Below the pieces are notes generated by a model. That model searched no databases. It saw only the letters and a list, made by a program, of their open reading frames with translations, and was not told the DNA's origin. Of a stretch of 64,000 nucleotides of DNA, positions 44,077 through 53,944 are shown piece by piece. The translations under genes were made by a program, and so were the position numbers. This DNA comes from Pseudolabrys taiwanensis (GTDB taxonomy: Bacteria > Pseudomonadota > Alphaproteobacteria > Rhizobiales > Xanthobacteraceae): the NCBI RefSeq assembly GCF_003367395.1, contig NZ_CP031417.1:3286001-3350000 (forward strand), written 5' to 3'. The stretch's first letter is position 1. Every line of letters begins with the position of its first letter.

Positions 44077-45426
44077 ATGGACAACGTCCAGCAGATCAGC
44101 GGCACGGTCACCAATGTGCTGCATACGCTTGGCCAGGAATTCACCTCCGCCCGGCTGCTCCTGCAATTCGGTTTGATCATCGCCTCCGGCGTGCTTGGTA
44201 CCGCCGCAGCGGTGTTGGTGAGACGGCGCGTCGACTGGCCCGCCCTCACGGCGCGCCTGCCCGGCTTCCTGCACAAGTTCGTCGAACTCGTGCTGGCCAA
44301 TCTCGCCACTCTTTTTTTCGCGCTGATCGTCGACGTCATCCGCGCGGTCATGCTGGCGATCACCTGGCCGAGCGCATCTTATTTGGTCGGGGTCGCCGGC
44401 AAGCTCGCCACCGCCTGGGTGGTCATCGCGCTGGTGACCGGTCTTATCCGCAATCAGTTCGTCTATCGGCTGGTGGCGGTCTCGGCGTGGCTGATCGCGG
44501 CGCTGAGCATCCTCGACCTGCTCGATCCGGTCGTCGATGCGCTCGGGTCGGTCGGTGTCGTGTTCGGAACGCTGCGCGTAACGCCGCTCCTCATCATCAA
44601 GACCACCGTGCTCTTGATGTTCACCTTGTGGGTGACGAACGCTATCGGTGACTTCATCGACCGGCGCTTGAAGGCGACGACCGATCTCACGCCGTCGATC
44701 CAAGTGCTGATGAGCAAGGTCGTGCGCCTGCTCCTCGTCGGCTTCGCCATCGTGGCGGTCCTGTCCACCGTCGGCATCGACCTCTCGGCGCTCGCTTTCT
44801 TCACTGGCGCGGTCGGCGTCGGCGTCGGTCTCGGCTTGCAGAAGATCGTCTCGAATCTCGTCAGCGGCATCATCCTGCTCGCCGACAAGTCGATCAAGCC
44901 GGGCGACGTGATCTCGGTTGGCGAGCATTTCGGCCGCGTCGGCAATATGGGCGCGCGTTACACGTCCGTCGATACGCGCGATGGCCGCGAATATCTGATC
45001 CCGAACGAAGACTTCATCACCCAACGCGTCGCCAACTGGACCTATTCGAGCGACCTGGTGCGGCTGTTCGTGAAGTTCAACACGACTTACGACAGCGATC
45101 CGCACAAGGCGATCGCAGCGGCGGTCGAGACCGCTGTGTCCATCGATCGCGTGCTGAAGAAACCGGCGCCGCAGTGTTTGCTCTCGGCTTTCGGGTCTTC
45201 GTCGATCGAATACGAGCTCTGGTTCTGGATCAAGGATCCGGCCGCCGGTGTCGCCAATGTGAAGAGCGACGTCTTGCTGGCGCTGTGGGATTCGCTGTCG
45301 CACGCCGGCGTCAATATCCCGAAGCCGGGTCCGGCGCGGGTGATCTACGAACTGGCGCACGAGGACGAACCCGATGCGCCCAAGGATCAGGACGACGGAT
45401 CGCCGCGCTCGCCGTTCCCGCGATGA
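44077..45426 (+). CDS. Mechanosensitive ion channel, MscS family
   Basis: A 449-residue membrane protein. Several N-terminal spans (about 25-210) precede the MscS core: the pore helix with Gly/Ala pattern AFFTGAVGVGVGLGLQKIVSNLVSG near 247-271, the beta domain with IKPGDVISVGEHFGRVGNMG and IPNEDFITQRV, and the alpha/beta C-terminal domain. The channel releases solutes on hypo-osmotic shock. It converges with the TPR lipoprotein gene, only six bases apart. Confidence 0.92.
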   Translation: MDNVQQISGTVTNVLHTLGQEFTSARLLLQFGLIIASGVLGTAAAVLVRRRVDWPALTARLPGFLHKFVELVLANLATLFFALIVDVIRAVMLAITWPSASYLVGVAGKLATAWVVIALVTGLIRNQFVYRLVAVSAWLIAALSILDLLDPVVDALGSVGVVFGTLRVTPLLIIKTTVLLMFTLWVTNAIGDFIDRRLKATTDLTPSIQVLMSKVVRLLLVGFAIVAVLSTVGIDLSALAFFTGAVGVGVGLGLQKIVSNLVSGIILLADKSIKPGDVISVGEHFGRVGNMGARYTSVDTRDGREYLIPNEDFITQRVANWTYSSDLVRLFVKFNTTYDSDPHKAIAAAVETAVSIDRVLKKPAPQCLLSAFGSSSIEYELWFWIKDPAAGVANVKSDVLLALWDSLSHAGVNIPKPGPARVIYELAHEDEPDAPKDQDDGSPRSPFPR

Positions 45427-45432
45427 GAGGCT

Positions 45433-46281
45433 TTAGGTACCCGTATCGGGCCGCTGCACCATGGGCTTGCCGCCCTTCTTCTTCCAGTCGCCCTGCTGCG
45501 CCAGCATCTGCCGCAGATAGGTGACATTCGCCTCGGCTTCGCTCGGTGGCAGTTCGGCGGCGGCGATCTTTTCGGCCTCGTCGAAACGGCCCTGCAGGCC
45601 GACAACGAGGGCGAGATTCTGCCGCACCTTCGGCGAGGCGGACGGCTGGGACACGGCGCGCCGCAAGGTGTCTTCCGCGCTCTTGAGGTCCTTCATCAGC
45701 ACGTAGGACATCGCCAGATTGGACAGAACCGACGGCTCGTCCGGCATGATCTTGAGCGCGGCGGTGTAGTGCTTCTGGGCTTCGGCGTGCCGGCCCATCT
45801 GGTCGAGCACCGCGCCCTGCGCATTCAGGATGCGCCAGTCCGGATTGTCCGGGGTGTGCGCCTTGCCGAGCGCCTCGAGCGCCTGCGCGTATTGGCCCGC
45901 ATCGGCGAGCGCGCGGCCGTAAGCGCCCGACAGCGCCATGCTGTTAGGGCTGCGCATCGAGGTCTGCTCGAGCACGGCCACGGCCTGGGCGCGCTGTCCG
46001 GTGGCCCGCAGCGCACGGGCGTAATTGATGGCCGACTCGACGTCGCCGGGGTTGCGCTTGTAGCGGTCACCCCAGACCTCGAGCGAGCGGCGCCATTCGG
46101 CCTCGCTGCGCGGCGCCACCGGCGCGCCGCTGCTACTGCCGATAGAGCCGGTAACATCGTCGCCGCCGCGCTTGGAGGTCATGCTGCAGCCGGCCGCGGT
46201 CAGCGCCAGCACACCGGCCAGGGCGGCCGAGGCAAGAAGGCGGGCGGAGCGGGAGGGACGCAGCGGACGGCAAAACGGCAT
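45433..46281 (-). CDS. TPR-repeat lipoprotein, TadD-like
   Basis: A 282-residue protein with a lipoprotein signal ending LTAAGC, so Cys32 should be lipidated. Five to six tetratricopeptide repeats cover about 75-245 (for example YGRALADAGQYAQALEALGK and GRHAEAQKHYTAALKIMPDE). The architecture resembles TadD of Flp pilus systems, but no other tad gene is in view, so a general scaffold role is equally possible. Confidence 0.85.
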   Translation of the reverse strand: MPFCRPLRPSRSARLLASAALAGVLALTAAGCSMTSKRGGDDVTGSIGSSSGAPVAPRSEAEWRRSLEVWGDRYKRNPGDVESAINYARALRATGQRAQAVAVLEQTSMRSPNSMALSGAYGRALADAGQYAQALEALGKAHTPDNPDWRILNAQGAVLDQMGRHAEAQKHYTAALKIMPDEPSVLSNLAMSYVLMKDLKSAEDTLRRAVSQPSASPKVRQNLALVVGLQGRFDEAEKIAAAELPPSEAEANVTYLRQMLAQQGDWKKKGGKPMVQRPDTGT

Positions 46282-46419
46282 GCTCCTGCAATAAAAGGTT
46301 AACCCTAACGGCTGGTTAATGCCGCCCTCACCGGCATGACGCTGCCCTGCATTTCCCGTATAAGCCCTTCAAACACGAGCGGTTCTCTGCCAAAGCCAGC
46401 CGTCCGACGCGGAGTCGAT

Positions 46420-47796
46420 ATGCAGCCCATTTTTGCCAAGGCCGGCGAGAAGCCGGCGGTTCCGATCCTGTTCGTCAACACCGCCGGCTTCGACGAAGCA
46501 ACACGAAGCCTGGACGAGCGGGCACGCGCCTTCGTGCGGGCGGCCGGCTTCGAGGCGAAATCCGGCAAGCACCTGCTGGTGCCCGGGCCGGAAGGGCAGC
46601 TCGCGGCGGTCCTGTTCGGGATCGAGGCGGCGGATGCCGCCAATAAGGACTTGTTCCGCCCGGGTCTCCTCGCGACGCTACTGCCGGCGGGGCTTTATCA
46701 GTTCGGCAATGCGCCTCATGACGCGCGGCTGGCCGCGCTTGCCATCGCGCTCGGCGCCTACCAGTTCACGCGCTATCGCAAGGCCGACACGCGCAACGTG
46801 CGCTTGGTGGTGCCGGACGGCGTCGATGGCGAAGACCTCTCGCGCATTGTCGAGGGCGTGAGCCTCGCGCGCGACCTGATCAACACGCCGTCGAACGACC
46901 TGGGCCCGCAGGAGCTTGAAGACGCCGCGCGCACTTTGGCCGGCCGCCACGGCGCCAAGTTCGCGGTCACGAGCAGCGGCGACCTCGAGAAGAACTTCCC
47001 GCTCATTCACGCCGTCGGCATGGGTTCCCCGCGCGCGCCGCGGCTGATCGACTTCACCTGGGGCAAGGACAGCGATCCGAAGATCACGCTGGTCGGCAAG
47101 GGCGTGTGCTTCGACACCGGCGGCCTCGACATCAAGCCCGACAGCGCCATGCTCAACATGAAAAAGGACATGGGCGGTGCCGCGACGGCCCTCGCGCTCG
47201 CCCATATGATCATGGCGCGCGGCCTAAAGGTGCGGCTGCGCGTGCTCATCCCCGCGGTCGAGAACTCTGTCTCGGGCACGAGCTTCCGGCCGCGCGACGT
47301 CTTCCGCTCCCGCAAAGGCATCACGGTCGAGATCGGCAACACCGATGCCGAAGGCCGGCTGATCCTCGCCGATGCGCTGGCACTGGCCGATGAAGACAAG
47401 CCGGCGCTGATCGTCGATTTCGCGACGCTCACCGGCGCCGCGCGCGTCGCGCTCGGACCCGACGTGCCGCCCTTTTTCACCGACGACGATGTGCTGTCCG
47501 ACGAACTGATGCGCGCGGGCGCGGCCGAGCACGACCCGGTCTGGCGGCTGCCGCTGTGGCGTCCTTACGACGCGATGCTCGATTCGAAAGTGGCCGACAC
47601 CAACAATGTCGGCTCCGGCGGCCAGGGCGGCGCCATCACCGCCGCGCTGTTCCTGCGCAAGTTCGTCGAGGCCAAATCCTGGCTACATCTCGACATCTTC
47701 GCCTGGAATACGTCGGCCAAGCCTGGCCGTCCGGAAGGCGCCGAGTGCATGACCGCCCGCGCGCTCTATGCGCTGTTGGCAAAACGTTACGGCTGA
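46420..47796 (+). CDS. Leucyl aminopeptidase family protein (M17)
   Basis: A 458-residue peptidase. The C-terminal catalytic domain has VGKGVCFDTGGLDIKPD with metal/active-site Lys and Asp, KKDMGGAA, and the signature NTDAEGR at 307-313. The N-terminal domain spans about 1-140. GGAG five bases upstream sets the start at MQPIFAKAGE; an upstream in-frame ATG lacks a site. It removes N-terminal residues from peptides in the cytosol. An NlpC/P60 peptidase gene follows, an arrangement I recall from related Rhizobiales. Confidence 0.92.
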   Translation: MQPIFAKAGEKPAVPILFVNTAGFDEATRSLDERARAFVRAAGFEAKSGKHLLVPGPEGQLAAVLFGIEAADAANKDLFRPGLLATLLPAGLYQFGNAPHDARLAALAIALGAYQFTRYRKADTRNVRLVVPDGVDGEDLSRIVEGVSLARDLINTPSNDLGPQELEDAARTLAGRHGAKFAVTSSGDLEKNFPLIHAVGMGSPRAPRLIDFTWGKDSDPKITLVGKGVCFDTGGLDIKPDSAMLNMKKDMGGAATALALAHMIMARGLKVRLRVLIPAVENSVSGTSFRPRDVFRSRKGITVEIGNTDAEGRLILADALALADEDKPALIVDFATLTGAARVALGPDVPPFFTDDDVLSDELMRAGAAEHDPVWRLPLWRPYDAMLDSKVADTNNVGSGGQGGAITAALFLRKFVEAKSWLHLDIFAWNTSAKPGRPEGAECMTARALYALLAKRYG

Positions 47797-47803
47797 TATT
47801 TGC

Positions 47804-47884
47804 GTCATGGCCGGGCGTGTACCGGCCATCCACGTCTTACTCTCGTGACGAAGACGTGGATGCCCGTGACAAGCGCGGGCATGA
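47804..47884. repeat. Intergenic palindromic repeat, GTCATGGCCGGGC type
   Basis: GTCATGGCCGGGCGTGTACC faces GATGCCCGTGACAAGCGCGGGCATGA, with CCACGTCTT / AAGACGTGG pairing inside. It separates the aminopeptidase and NlpC/P60 genes and stops just before the latter's ribosome-binding site. Confidence 0.7.
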
Positions 47885-47900
47885 TCAATGGAGAGACAGA

Positions 47901-48737
47901 GTGCAGCTCGACCCGCGCATCCATCCCTTCCGGCCCGAACTCGCGGCCGCGCATCTTCGGGGACAGGTGCAGGCCAAGTCCTTCGTCGAAGGCGTGCGCT
48001 ATGCTGTGATCGAACCGACCGCGGACGTGCGGCGCCAGCCGACGCATGACGCGCCGCTCGATACGCAGGCGTTGCTCGGCGATCACGTCATGGTCTACGA
48101 GATGACCGACGAAGGGTGGGCTTGGGGCCAGCTCGAGAGCGACGGTTATGTCGGCTGGCTGCCGGAACAGGCGCTCGGCACGCCGGGACCGGCGGCGACG
48201 CACAAGGTCGCAGTACCGCGCACGCTCTGCTTTCCGGGTCCGAACATCAAATTGCCACCGGTCAACGCGCTGCCGCTCGGCGCCGCGCTCACCATCGTGC
48301 GACAGGACGAGCGCTTCGCCGTCACCGGCAATGGCTGGCATCTGCCGACGGTGCATCTGGCGCCGATCAAGGCCAAGGAAAACGACTTCGTCGCGGTGGC
48401 CGAGATGTTCCTCGGCACGCCGTATCTGTGGGGCGGCAAGACCGCCCTCGGCCTCGATTGCTCGGGCCTCGTGCAGGTGGCGCTGCAGGCCGCGGGCCTG
48501 CCCTGCCCGCGCGACAGCGACATGCAGGAGCTCGCGCTCGGCACGCCAGCGACACTCACCGGCGTGCGGCGCGGCGACCTCGTGTTCTGGAAAGGCCACG
48601 TCGCCATCGTGCGCGATGCCGACACCTTGCTGCACGCCAACGCGCATCACATGATGGTGACGAGCGAGCCGCTCGAGCACGCGCTCACCCGCATCAAAGC
48701 CGCCGGATCCGACGTGACCGGCGTGCGACGCCTGTAA
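47901..48737 (+). CDS. NlpC/P60 family cell-wall peptidase
   Basis: A 278-residue protein. Two SH3-like segments (about 30-95 and 100-155) precede an NlpC/P60 domain with catalytic Cys187 in LDCSGLVQ, His233 in KGHVAIV and a His in NAHHMMV near 246. GTG is the start; GGAGAG lies six bases upstream and ATG codons just before are out of frame. No signal peptide is visible, which is unusual for a murein hydrolase and suggests action on recycled muropeptides in the cytoplasm. Confidence 0.87.
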   Translation: MQLDPRIHPFRPELAAAHLRGQVQAKSFVEGVRYAVIEPTADVRRQPTHDAPLDTQALLGDHVMVYEMTDEGWAWGQLESDGYVGWLPEQALGTPGPAATHKVAVPRTLCFPGPNIKLPPVNALPLGAALTIVRQDERFAVTGNGWHLPTVHLAPIKAKENDFVAVAEMFLGTPYLWGGKTALGLDCSGLVQVALQAAGLPCPRDSDMQELALGTPATLTGVRRGDLVFWKGHVAIVRDADTLLHANAHHMMVTSEPLEHALTRIKAAGSDVTGVRRL

Positions 48738-48764
48738 TTCAAGCCCGATCGTTCGGAGAAGCCT

Positions 48765-49595
48765 ATGACGACCCCTTGCATCATCACGGTAGCAATCACC
48801 GGCTCGGTGCCGACGAAGAAAGACAATCCGGCCGTACCGATCACCGTCGAGGAGCAGGTCGAGTCGACACAGGCTTCGTTCGAAGCAGGCGCGAGCCTCG
48901 CGCATTGCCATGTGCGCAACGATGACGGCACAACGACATCGGATCCGGAACGTTTCGGCCGTCTCGTCGAGGGGCTGAAGAAGCACTGTCCCGGCATGAT
49001 CATCCAGCTCTCCACGGGCGGGCGCTCCGGCACCGGCCGCGAACGCGGCGGCATGCTGCCGCTTGCGCCCGACATGGCCTCGTTGTCCACCGGCTCATGC
49101 AATTTCCCGACGCGGGTTTACGAGAACTCGCCGGAGCTGGTCGACTGGCTCGCGTCGGAGATGATCAAATACAACGTCAAGCCGGAGATCGAGGCTTTCG
49201 ATCTGTCGATGATCTTCCAGGCGGTAAAGATGCAGAACGAGGGCAAGATCAAGGGCCCGCTGCACGTGCAGTTCGTGATGGGCGTGAAGAACGCGATGCC
49301 CGTCGACAAAGCGACCTTCGACTTCTACGTCGCGACCTTGAAGCGCCTCGCGCCGGACGCGACCTGGACCGGCGCCGGCATCGGCAAAGGTCAGCTCGAA
49401 CTCAACCGCTGGAGCCTGGAGGCCGGGGGCCACTGCCGCACCGGCCTCGAGGACAACATCCGCTGGGATGCCAGCGGCAAGCTCGCACCGTCCAATGCCG
49501 CGCTCGTCAAACGCGTGGCGGAGATGTGCGCCGAATATGGCCGGCGCCCGGCGACACCGGCCGAAGCGCGGCAACTCTTGAAGCTGGCGGCGTAG
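48765..49595 (+). CDS. BKACE family enzyme (DUF849), second copy
   Basis: A 276-residue TIM-barrel enzyme with the metal pair in AHCHVRNDDGTTTSDPERF, then IIQLSTGGRSG, the TGSCNFPTRVY loop and HCRTGLEDNIRWD. It is shorter than and clearly different from the copy near 40 kb, so the two likely have different beta-keto acid substrates. CGGAGAAG precedes the ATG. It lies 27 bp after the NlpC/P60 gene and may be co-transcribed with it. Confidence 0.9.
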   Translation: MTTPCIITVAITGSVPTKKDNPAVPITVEEQVESTQASFEAGASLAHCHVRNDDGTTTSDPERFGRLVEGLKKHCPGMIIQLSTGGRSGTGRERGGMLPLAPDMASLSTGSCNFPTRVYENSPELVDWLASEMIKYNVKPEIEAFDLSMIFQAVKMQNEGKIKGPLHVQFVMGVKNAMPVDKATFDFYVATLKRLAPDATWTGAGIGKGQLELNRWSLEAGGHCRTGLEDNIRWDASGKLAPSNAALVKRVAEMCAEYGRRPATPAEARQLLKLAA

Positions 49596-49620
49596 TCGAG
49601 GATTACGCCACAACCTCAGT

Positions 49621-49708
49621 CGTCATGCCCCGCGCAAGCGGGGCATCCGGTACACCGCAGCGACTATTGTGATTCCCGGGTCGCCCGCTTTCGCGAGGGC
49701 GAGCGGGC
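49621..49708. repeat. Intergenic palindromic repeat, CCCGCG-AAGCGGG type
   Basis: CGTCATGCCCCGCGCAAGCGGGGCATCC forms one hairpin and CGCCCGCTTTCGCGAGGGCG another. It sits between the convergent ends of the BKACE and DsbA-like genes. Confidence 0.7.
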
Positions 49709-49727
49709 CAAAGCACCTCGGTGCCGA

Positions 49728-50414
49728 TCAGCGTGATTTCGTAGCGCAAATCACCTGGCCGCACTTCTCGACAGAAGCGACAACCTGCGCCAGCGTCTTC
49801 GGCCCCGGATAGCCGACGATAGCGACGCCTTTGATGACGAAGCCGGGCGTCGCGGCGATCTTCAAGGCGTCGCCGAGGCGCACGTGCTTGAGCATCTTCT
49901 GCGTGAGGCCTTCGTCGTTCGCGACGGCCGCGACTTCGGTGCCTTCGAGGCCGACATCCTGCGCCGCCGCCAGCGCACGCTGGCCGTCGATCACACCACG
50001 GCCTTCGTAGACCTTGCGATGAAAGGCGTAAAACTTTTCCGGCGCCAGTTTGGCCACGGCGAATTCGACGCGTCCGCCGAGGATCGACGGGATGCCGAGC
50101 ACCGGATAAGGCACCAGGACCAGCCGCACTTCCTTGTTGCTCGCGACCAGCGCATCGACATCGGCGGAAGCGCGACGGCAATAGGGGCAATTGAGGTCGT
50201 AGAACTCGGCGAGCGTTACCTTGCCGTTCGGATTGGCGACCACGACCGCGCCGGGCAACTTCTCGACCTGGCTTTCCAGATCGGGCGAGATGCGGTGATT
50301 GGCGATGATGGTGCCGTCATCGGCCTTGATCGGAAGCTCGCCCTCGTCGGCCTGGGCACCGAGCGGCGCGACGATCAACAAGGCGGCGAACAGCAGGCGC
50401 GAAAGAGAGGTCAT
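49728..50414 (-). CDS. DsbA-family thiol:disulfide protein
   Basis: A 228-residue exported protein with a signal peptide through about residue 22 (GAQA-DE). The thioredoxin-fold active site is CPYC at 76-79 in FYDLNCPYCRRA, and the cis-Pro is in IAATPGFVIKG near 190. This fits the DsbA/BdbD-like Com1 group that oxidises or isomerises disulfides in the periplasm. I use the ATG at 50414, since an upstream GTG adds a non-signal-like extension. Confidence 0.88.
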   Translation of the reverse strand: MTSLSRLLFAALLIVAPLGAQADEGELPIKADDGTIIANHRISPDLESQVEKLPGAVVVANPNGKVTLAEFYDLNCPYCRRASADVDALVASNKEVRLVLVPYPVLGIPSILGGRVEFAVAKLAPEKFYAFHRKVYEGRGVIDGQRALAAAQDVGLEGTEVAAVANDEGLTQKMLKHVRLGDALKIAATPGFVIKGVAIVGYPGPKTLAQVVASVEKCGQVICATKSR

Positions 50415-50494
50415 GGCCAATGGATCGCAGTGGAGGACGGCCTCCACATGACCGGCATGTAATTATATAGCGAATCACGAATACGTGAGGCCGC

Positions 50495-51115
50495 TCAGGC
50501 GTTACCGAGCAGCAACGGCAACCGCGCGCGATTGAGCGCCAACCAATGCAATGTCAGGAGCAGCGGGCCGTTATACATCTTGTTCTCGCCGAGAGCCGCG
50601 ATGGCGTCGTCGAACGACACACGCAGGACGTCGATGTGCTCGTCGTCGGTGGCAGTACGCAGCGGCGTCTGTCCTGCATCGATCGCGGCGAGGAAGACGA
50701 CGACTTCTTCGTCCGTGATGCCCGGCGTCGTGAAGTAGCGGAACAGCTCGACCAGCCTGTTGGGGAAGACGCCGATTTCCTCGGTGCATTCGCGGCGGGC
50801 CGCGTCGATCGGCTGCTCACCCGCCTCAATGCCGCCCGCCACCACCTCGATCAGGTCGCCTTGGCCGTTTGCGAGATGCGCCGGCAGGCGGAACTGGCGA
50901 ATGAGCACCACTTCCTCACGGGCGAGATCGACCGGCAGCACAGCGACGACCTTGCCGGCGCGCAAGACGTCGCGCTGCTGCTTTACGCGCTCGCCGCCGC
51001 GAGGCAGCGACAGCGTGTAGCGCAGATAGGTCCGATAGCCTTTCGCGAGCAGTTCCGGCGCCGACACCGCCACGTCCCCGGCGGGTCGGTCGACCAAATC
51101 GCGCTTGTCCGCCAT
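50495..51115 (-). CDS. Nudix hydrolase (ADP-ribose pyrophosphatase-like)
   Basis: A 206-residue enzyme. The Nudix box GX5EX7REUXEEXGU is complete at 94-116 (GGIEAGE then RRECTEEIGV). The preceding LIRQFRLPAH and the following YFTTPGITDEEVVVFLA resemble ADP-sugar pyrophosphatases (NudF type). AGGCGGG precedes the ATG. It lies seven bases after the yejF-like gene on the same strand and is probably the tail of that operon, though no functional link to peptide import is known. Confidence 0.88.
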   Translation of the reverse strand: MADKRDLVDRPAGDVAVSAPELLAKGYRTYLRYTLSLPRGGERVKQQRDVLRAGKVVAVLPVDLAREEVVLIRQFRLPAHLANGQGDLIEVVAGGIEAGEQPIDAARRECTEEIGVFPNRLVELFRYFTTPGITDEEVVVFLAAIDAGQTPLRTATDDEHIDVLRVSFDDAIAALGENKMYNGPLLLTLHWLALNRARLPLLLGNA

Positions 51116-51122
51116 GACCCGC

Positions 51123-52751
51123 CTATTGCGACACGACGCCCTCGGGCGCGGTCTCCATCTTGAAGGCGGCGGCGAACAAGGCGCGCGTGTAATCGCTCTT
51201 CGGATGCTTGAATAATTCGGCCGCCGCGCCCTCTTCCACCATCTTGCCATTGCGCAGAACCAGCACGCGGCTGGCCAACGCCGCGACCACGCGTAGGTCG
51301 TGCGAAATGAACAGATAGGTAAGATCGCGCTTTTTCTGCAGGTCGCGCAGGAGATCGACCATCTGCGCCTGGATCAGCATGTCGAGCGCGCTGGTCGGCT
51401 CGTCCAGCATGATGAAGGTCGGCTCGAGCACCAAGGCACGCGCGAGCGCGATACGCTGGCGCTGGCCGCCGGAGAACTCGTGCGGATAACGATGACGCGT
51501 CTCTGGATCGAGACCCACGTCGTTGAGCGCGGCAACGACGCGCCGCTCGCGCTCGTCGGCGCCGAGCTTGGGATGATGCACCCACAGCCCTTCCTCGATA
51601 ATGTCGGAGACCGACATGCGCGGCGAAAGCGAGCCGTAAGGATCCTGAAACACGATCTGCATGTCGCGCCGGAACGGCCGCATTTCCTTGAACGTCAGGC
51701 CTTGCAGCGGCTTGCCCATGTAGACGATCGGACCGTTCGACGAGATCAGCCGCAGGATGGCGAGCCCGAGCGTCGTCTTCCCGGAGCCGGATTCGCCGAC
51801 GACGCCCAGTGTCTCGCCTTTGCGCAGTTCGACCGAGATGCCGTCGACCGCCTTGATGTGGCCGACCACCTTGCGCAGGAAGCCGCGCTTGACCGGGAAC
51901 CAGACCTTCAGATCGTCGGTCTTCACCACCACCGGCGCGTCGGGGCGCGGCGGCGCCGGATCGGGCTTCGGTTCGGCGGCGAGCAGCGCTTTCGTATAGG
52001 GGTGCTCCGGCGCGGTGAAGACGCGCTCGATCGGCCCCTGCTCGACGATCTTGCCGCGCTGCATGACGCAGACCCTATCGGCGATTTTGCGCACAATGCC
52101 GAGGTCGTGGGTGATGAACAGCATCGACATGCCGAGCCGCTGCTGCGTGTCCTTGAGAAGCTTGAGGATCTGCGCCTGCACGGTGACGTCGAGCGCCGTG
52201 GTCGGCTCGTCGGCGATCAGCAGCTCCGGCTCGTTCGCCAAGGCCATCGCGATCATCACGCGTTGGCGCTGGCCGCCAGAAAGCTGATGCGGATAGCTGC
52301 CAAGCCGGCCTTGCGGATCGGGAATACCGACTTGGGTGAGCAATTCCACGATGCGTTTGCGCGCCGCCTGCCCGCTCATGCCACGGTGCAACAGCAGCAC
52401 CTCACCGATCTGCTTCTCGATGGTGTGCAGCGGATTGAGCGAGGTCATCGGCTCCTGGAAGATGATGCTGATGTCGTCGCCGCGAATCTTGCGGATCTCG
52501 TTCTCCGGCATAGCCAGGAGCTCTTGCCCCTGGAAATGAATTGTGCCCGAGGGATGATGGGCGGCCGGATACGGCAGCAGCTTCATCACCGACAACGCGG
52601 TGACCGATTTGCCGGACCCCGATTCGCCGACCAGTGCCATGGTCTCGCCTTTGGCGATGTCGAACGAAACGCGGTCGACCGCCAGCACTTCGCGCTTGCC
52701 GGCGCCGAAGGCGACGGAGAGGTCGCGGATGGAAAGAAGCGGGTCGGTCAT
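51123..52751 (-). CDS. yejF: Peptide ABC transporter ATP-binding protein, two fused NBDs, YejF-like
   Basis: A 542-residue protein with two complete nucleotide-binding domains. Domain 1 has [16 protein letters not shown] and [12 protein letters not shown]. Domain 2 begins near residue 285 and has [17 protein letters not shown] and [12 protein letters not shown]. Each carries the oligopeptide-importer C-terminal signature ([15 protein letters not shown]). YejF is naturally fused in this way. Its ATG overlaps the yejE stop. The Yej system imports oligopeptides and, in enterobacteria, microcin C. Confidence 0.92.
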   Translation of the reverse strand: MTDPLLSIRDLSVAFGAGKREVLAVDRVSFDIAKGETMALVGESGSGKSVTALSVMKLLPYPAAHHPSGTIHFQGQELLAMPENEIRKIRGDDISIIFQEPMTSLNPLHTIEKQIGEVLLLHRGMSGQAARKRIVELLTQVGIPDPQGRLGSYPHQLSGGQRQRVMIAMALANEPELLIADEPTTALDVTVQAQILKLLKDTQQRLGMSMLFITHDLGIVRKIADRVCVMQRGKIVEQGPIERVFTAPEHPYTKALLAAEPKPDPAPPRPDAPVVVKTDDLKVWFPVKRGFLRKVVGHIKAVDGISVELRKGETLGVVGESGSGKTTLGLAILRLISSNGPIVYMGKPLQGLTFKEMRPFRRDMQIVFQDPYGSLSPRMSVSDIIEEGLWVHHPKLGADERERRVVAALNDVGLDPETRHRYPHEFSGGQRQRIALARALVLEPTFIMLDEPTSALDMLIQAQMVDLLRDLQKKRDLTYLFISHDLRVVAALASRVLVLRNGKMVEEGAAAELFKHPKSDYTRALFAAAFKMETAPEGVVSQ

Positions 52752-53941
52752 CTAAAAGTCTTTCGCGGATCGAAGGCGTCGCGCACGGCCTCGCCGATGA
52801 AGATCAGCAGCGACAGCATGATGGCGATGGAGAAGAAGCCGGTGAGGCCGAGCCACGGCGCCTGCACATTCGCCTTGCCCTGGCTGAGCAACTCACCGAG
52901 CGAGGGCGATCCGGGCGGCAGGCCGAAGCCAAGGAAGTCGAGCGCCGTCAGCGTCATCACCGACGACGACAGGATGAACGGCAGGAACGTCATGGTCGCC
53001 ACCATGGCGTTCGGCAGCAGATGGCGGAAGATGATCGTGCCGTTCGACACGCCGAGCGCGCGCGCCGCCTGGATGTACTCGAAATTGCGCCCGCGCAGGA
53101 ATTCGGCGCGCACCAGGCCTACGAGCGACACCCAGGAGAACAGCAGCAGAATGCCGAGCAGGACGAAGAAGCCCGGCACCAACACCGAGGAAATGATCAG
53201 CAACAGATAGAGCGATGGAATCGCGGTCCATATCTCGATGAAGCGCTGGAACAGCAGGTCGGTCCAGCCGCCGAAATAACCCTGCACAGCGCCGGCCGCG
53301 ACACCGATCACCGAGGAGACGATGGTGAGGCACAGGCCGAACAGCACCGAGATGCGGAAGCCATAGATCAGGCGCGCCAGCACGTCGCGGCCGCCATCGT
53401 CGGTGCCGAGCCAGTTGTATTCGAGGTTGCCGCATTTGGCGAAACCGTTCTTGGCGGCGAAGTCGCAGTCCTTCTGCGTCAGCATCCAGGTCGGCTTGGA
53501 CGGGAACGGCGACGGCGGCTTCGACACCTGCGTGTTGTAGGCGAAGCGGATCGGCGGCCAGACGACTGTGCCGCCTTCCTTCTGAATGAGCCCCATCAGG
53601 TAGTCGTCGCGATAATCGGCCGCCGTGCCGAACAGGTTCGGATCCTGATCCTTGGCGAAGGCCGTGTCGGGATAGGTCATCACCGCCGGGAAGAAGGTCC
53701 TGCCATTGACGTGAATGAAGATCGGCTTGTCGTTGGCGATGAACTCCGCGAACAGCGAGACGATGAACAGCGCGAGGAAAATCCACAGCGACCAGTAGCC
53801 GCGCCGGTTGGCCTTGAAGTTGTCCCAGCGCCGCTTGTTCAGCGGCGAGATGCGGATCCAGCGCCGCTCGGGCGGCACGTCGAGACCAGAAACGCCGACC
53901 GCGGTCGTGTCCGGCGACTTGATGGCGGTGCGTGCGTCCAC
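52748..53941 (-). CDS. yejE: Peptide ABC transporter permease, YejE-like
   Basis: A 397-residue membrane protein. A long N-terminal cytoplasmic region with SPLNKRRWDNFKANRRGYWS leads to the first span, then an enlarged periplasmic part typical of YejE (FPAVMTYPDTAFAKD, EYNWLGTDDGGRDVLARLIYG). Five more spans contain the coupling loop AARALGVSNGTIIFRHLLPN. The start is GTG, supported by GGGAGG nine bases upstream, three bases after the yejB stop codon. Confidence 0.92.
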   Translation of the reverse strand: MDARTAIKSPDTTAVGVSGLDVPPERRWIRISPLNKRRWDNFKANRRGYWSLWIFLALFIVSLFAEFIANDKPIFIHVNGRTFFPAVMTYPDTAFAKDQDPNLFGTAADYRDDYLMGLIQKEGGTVVWPPIRFAYNTQVSKPPSPFPSKPTWMLTQKDCDFAAKNGFAKCGNLEYNWLGTDDGGRDVLARLIYGFRISVLFGLCLTIVSSVIGVAAGAVQGYFGGWTDLLFQRFIEIWTAIPSLYLLLIISSVLVPGFFVLLGILLLFSWVSLVGLVRAEFLRGRNFEYIQAARALGVSNGTIIFRHLLPNAMVATMTFLPFILSSSVMTLTALDFLGFGLPPGSPSLGELLSQGKANVQAPWLGLTGFFSIAIMLSLLIFIGEAVRDAFDPRKTFR

Positions 53942-53944
53942 GGC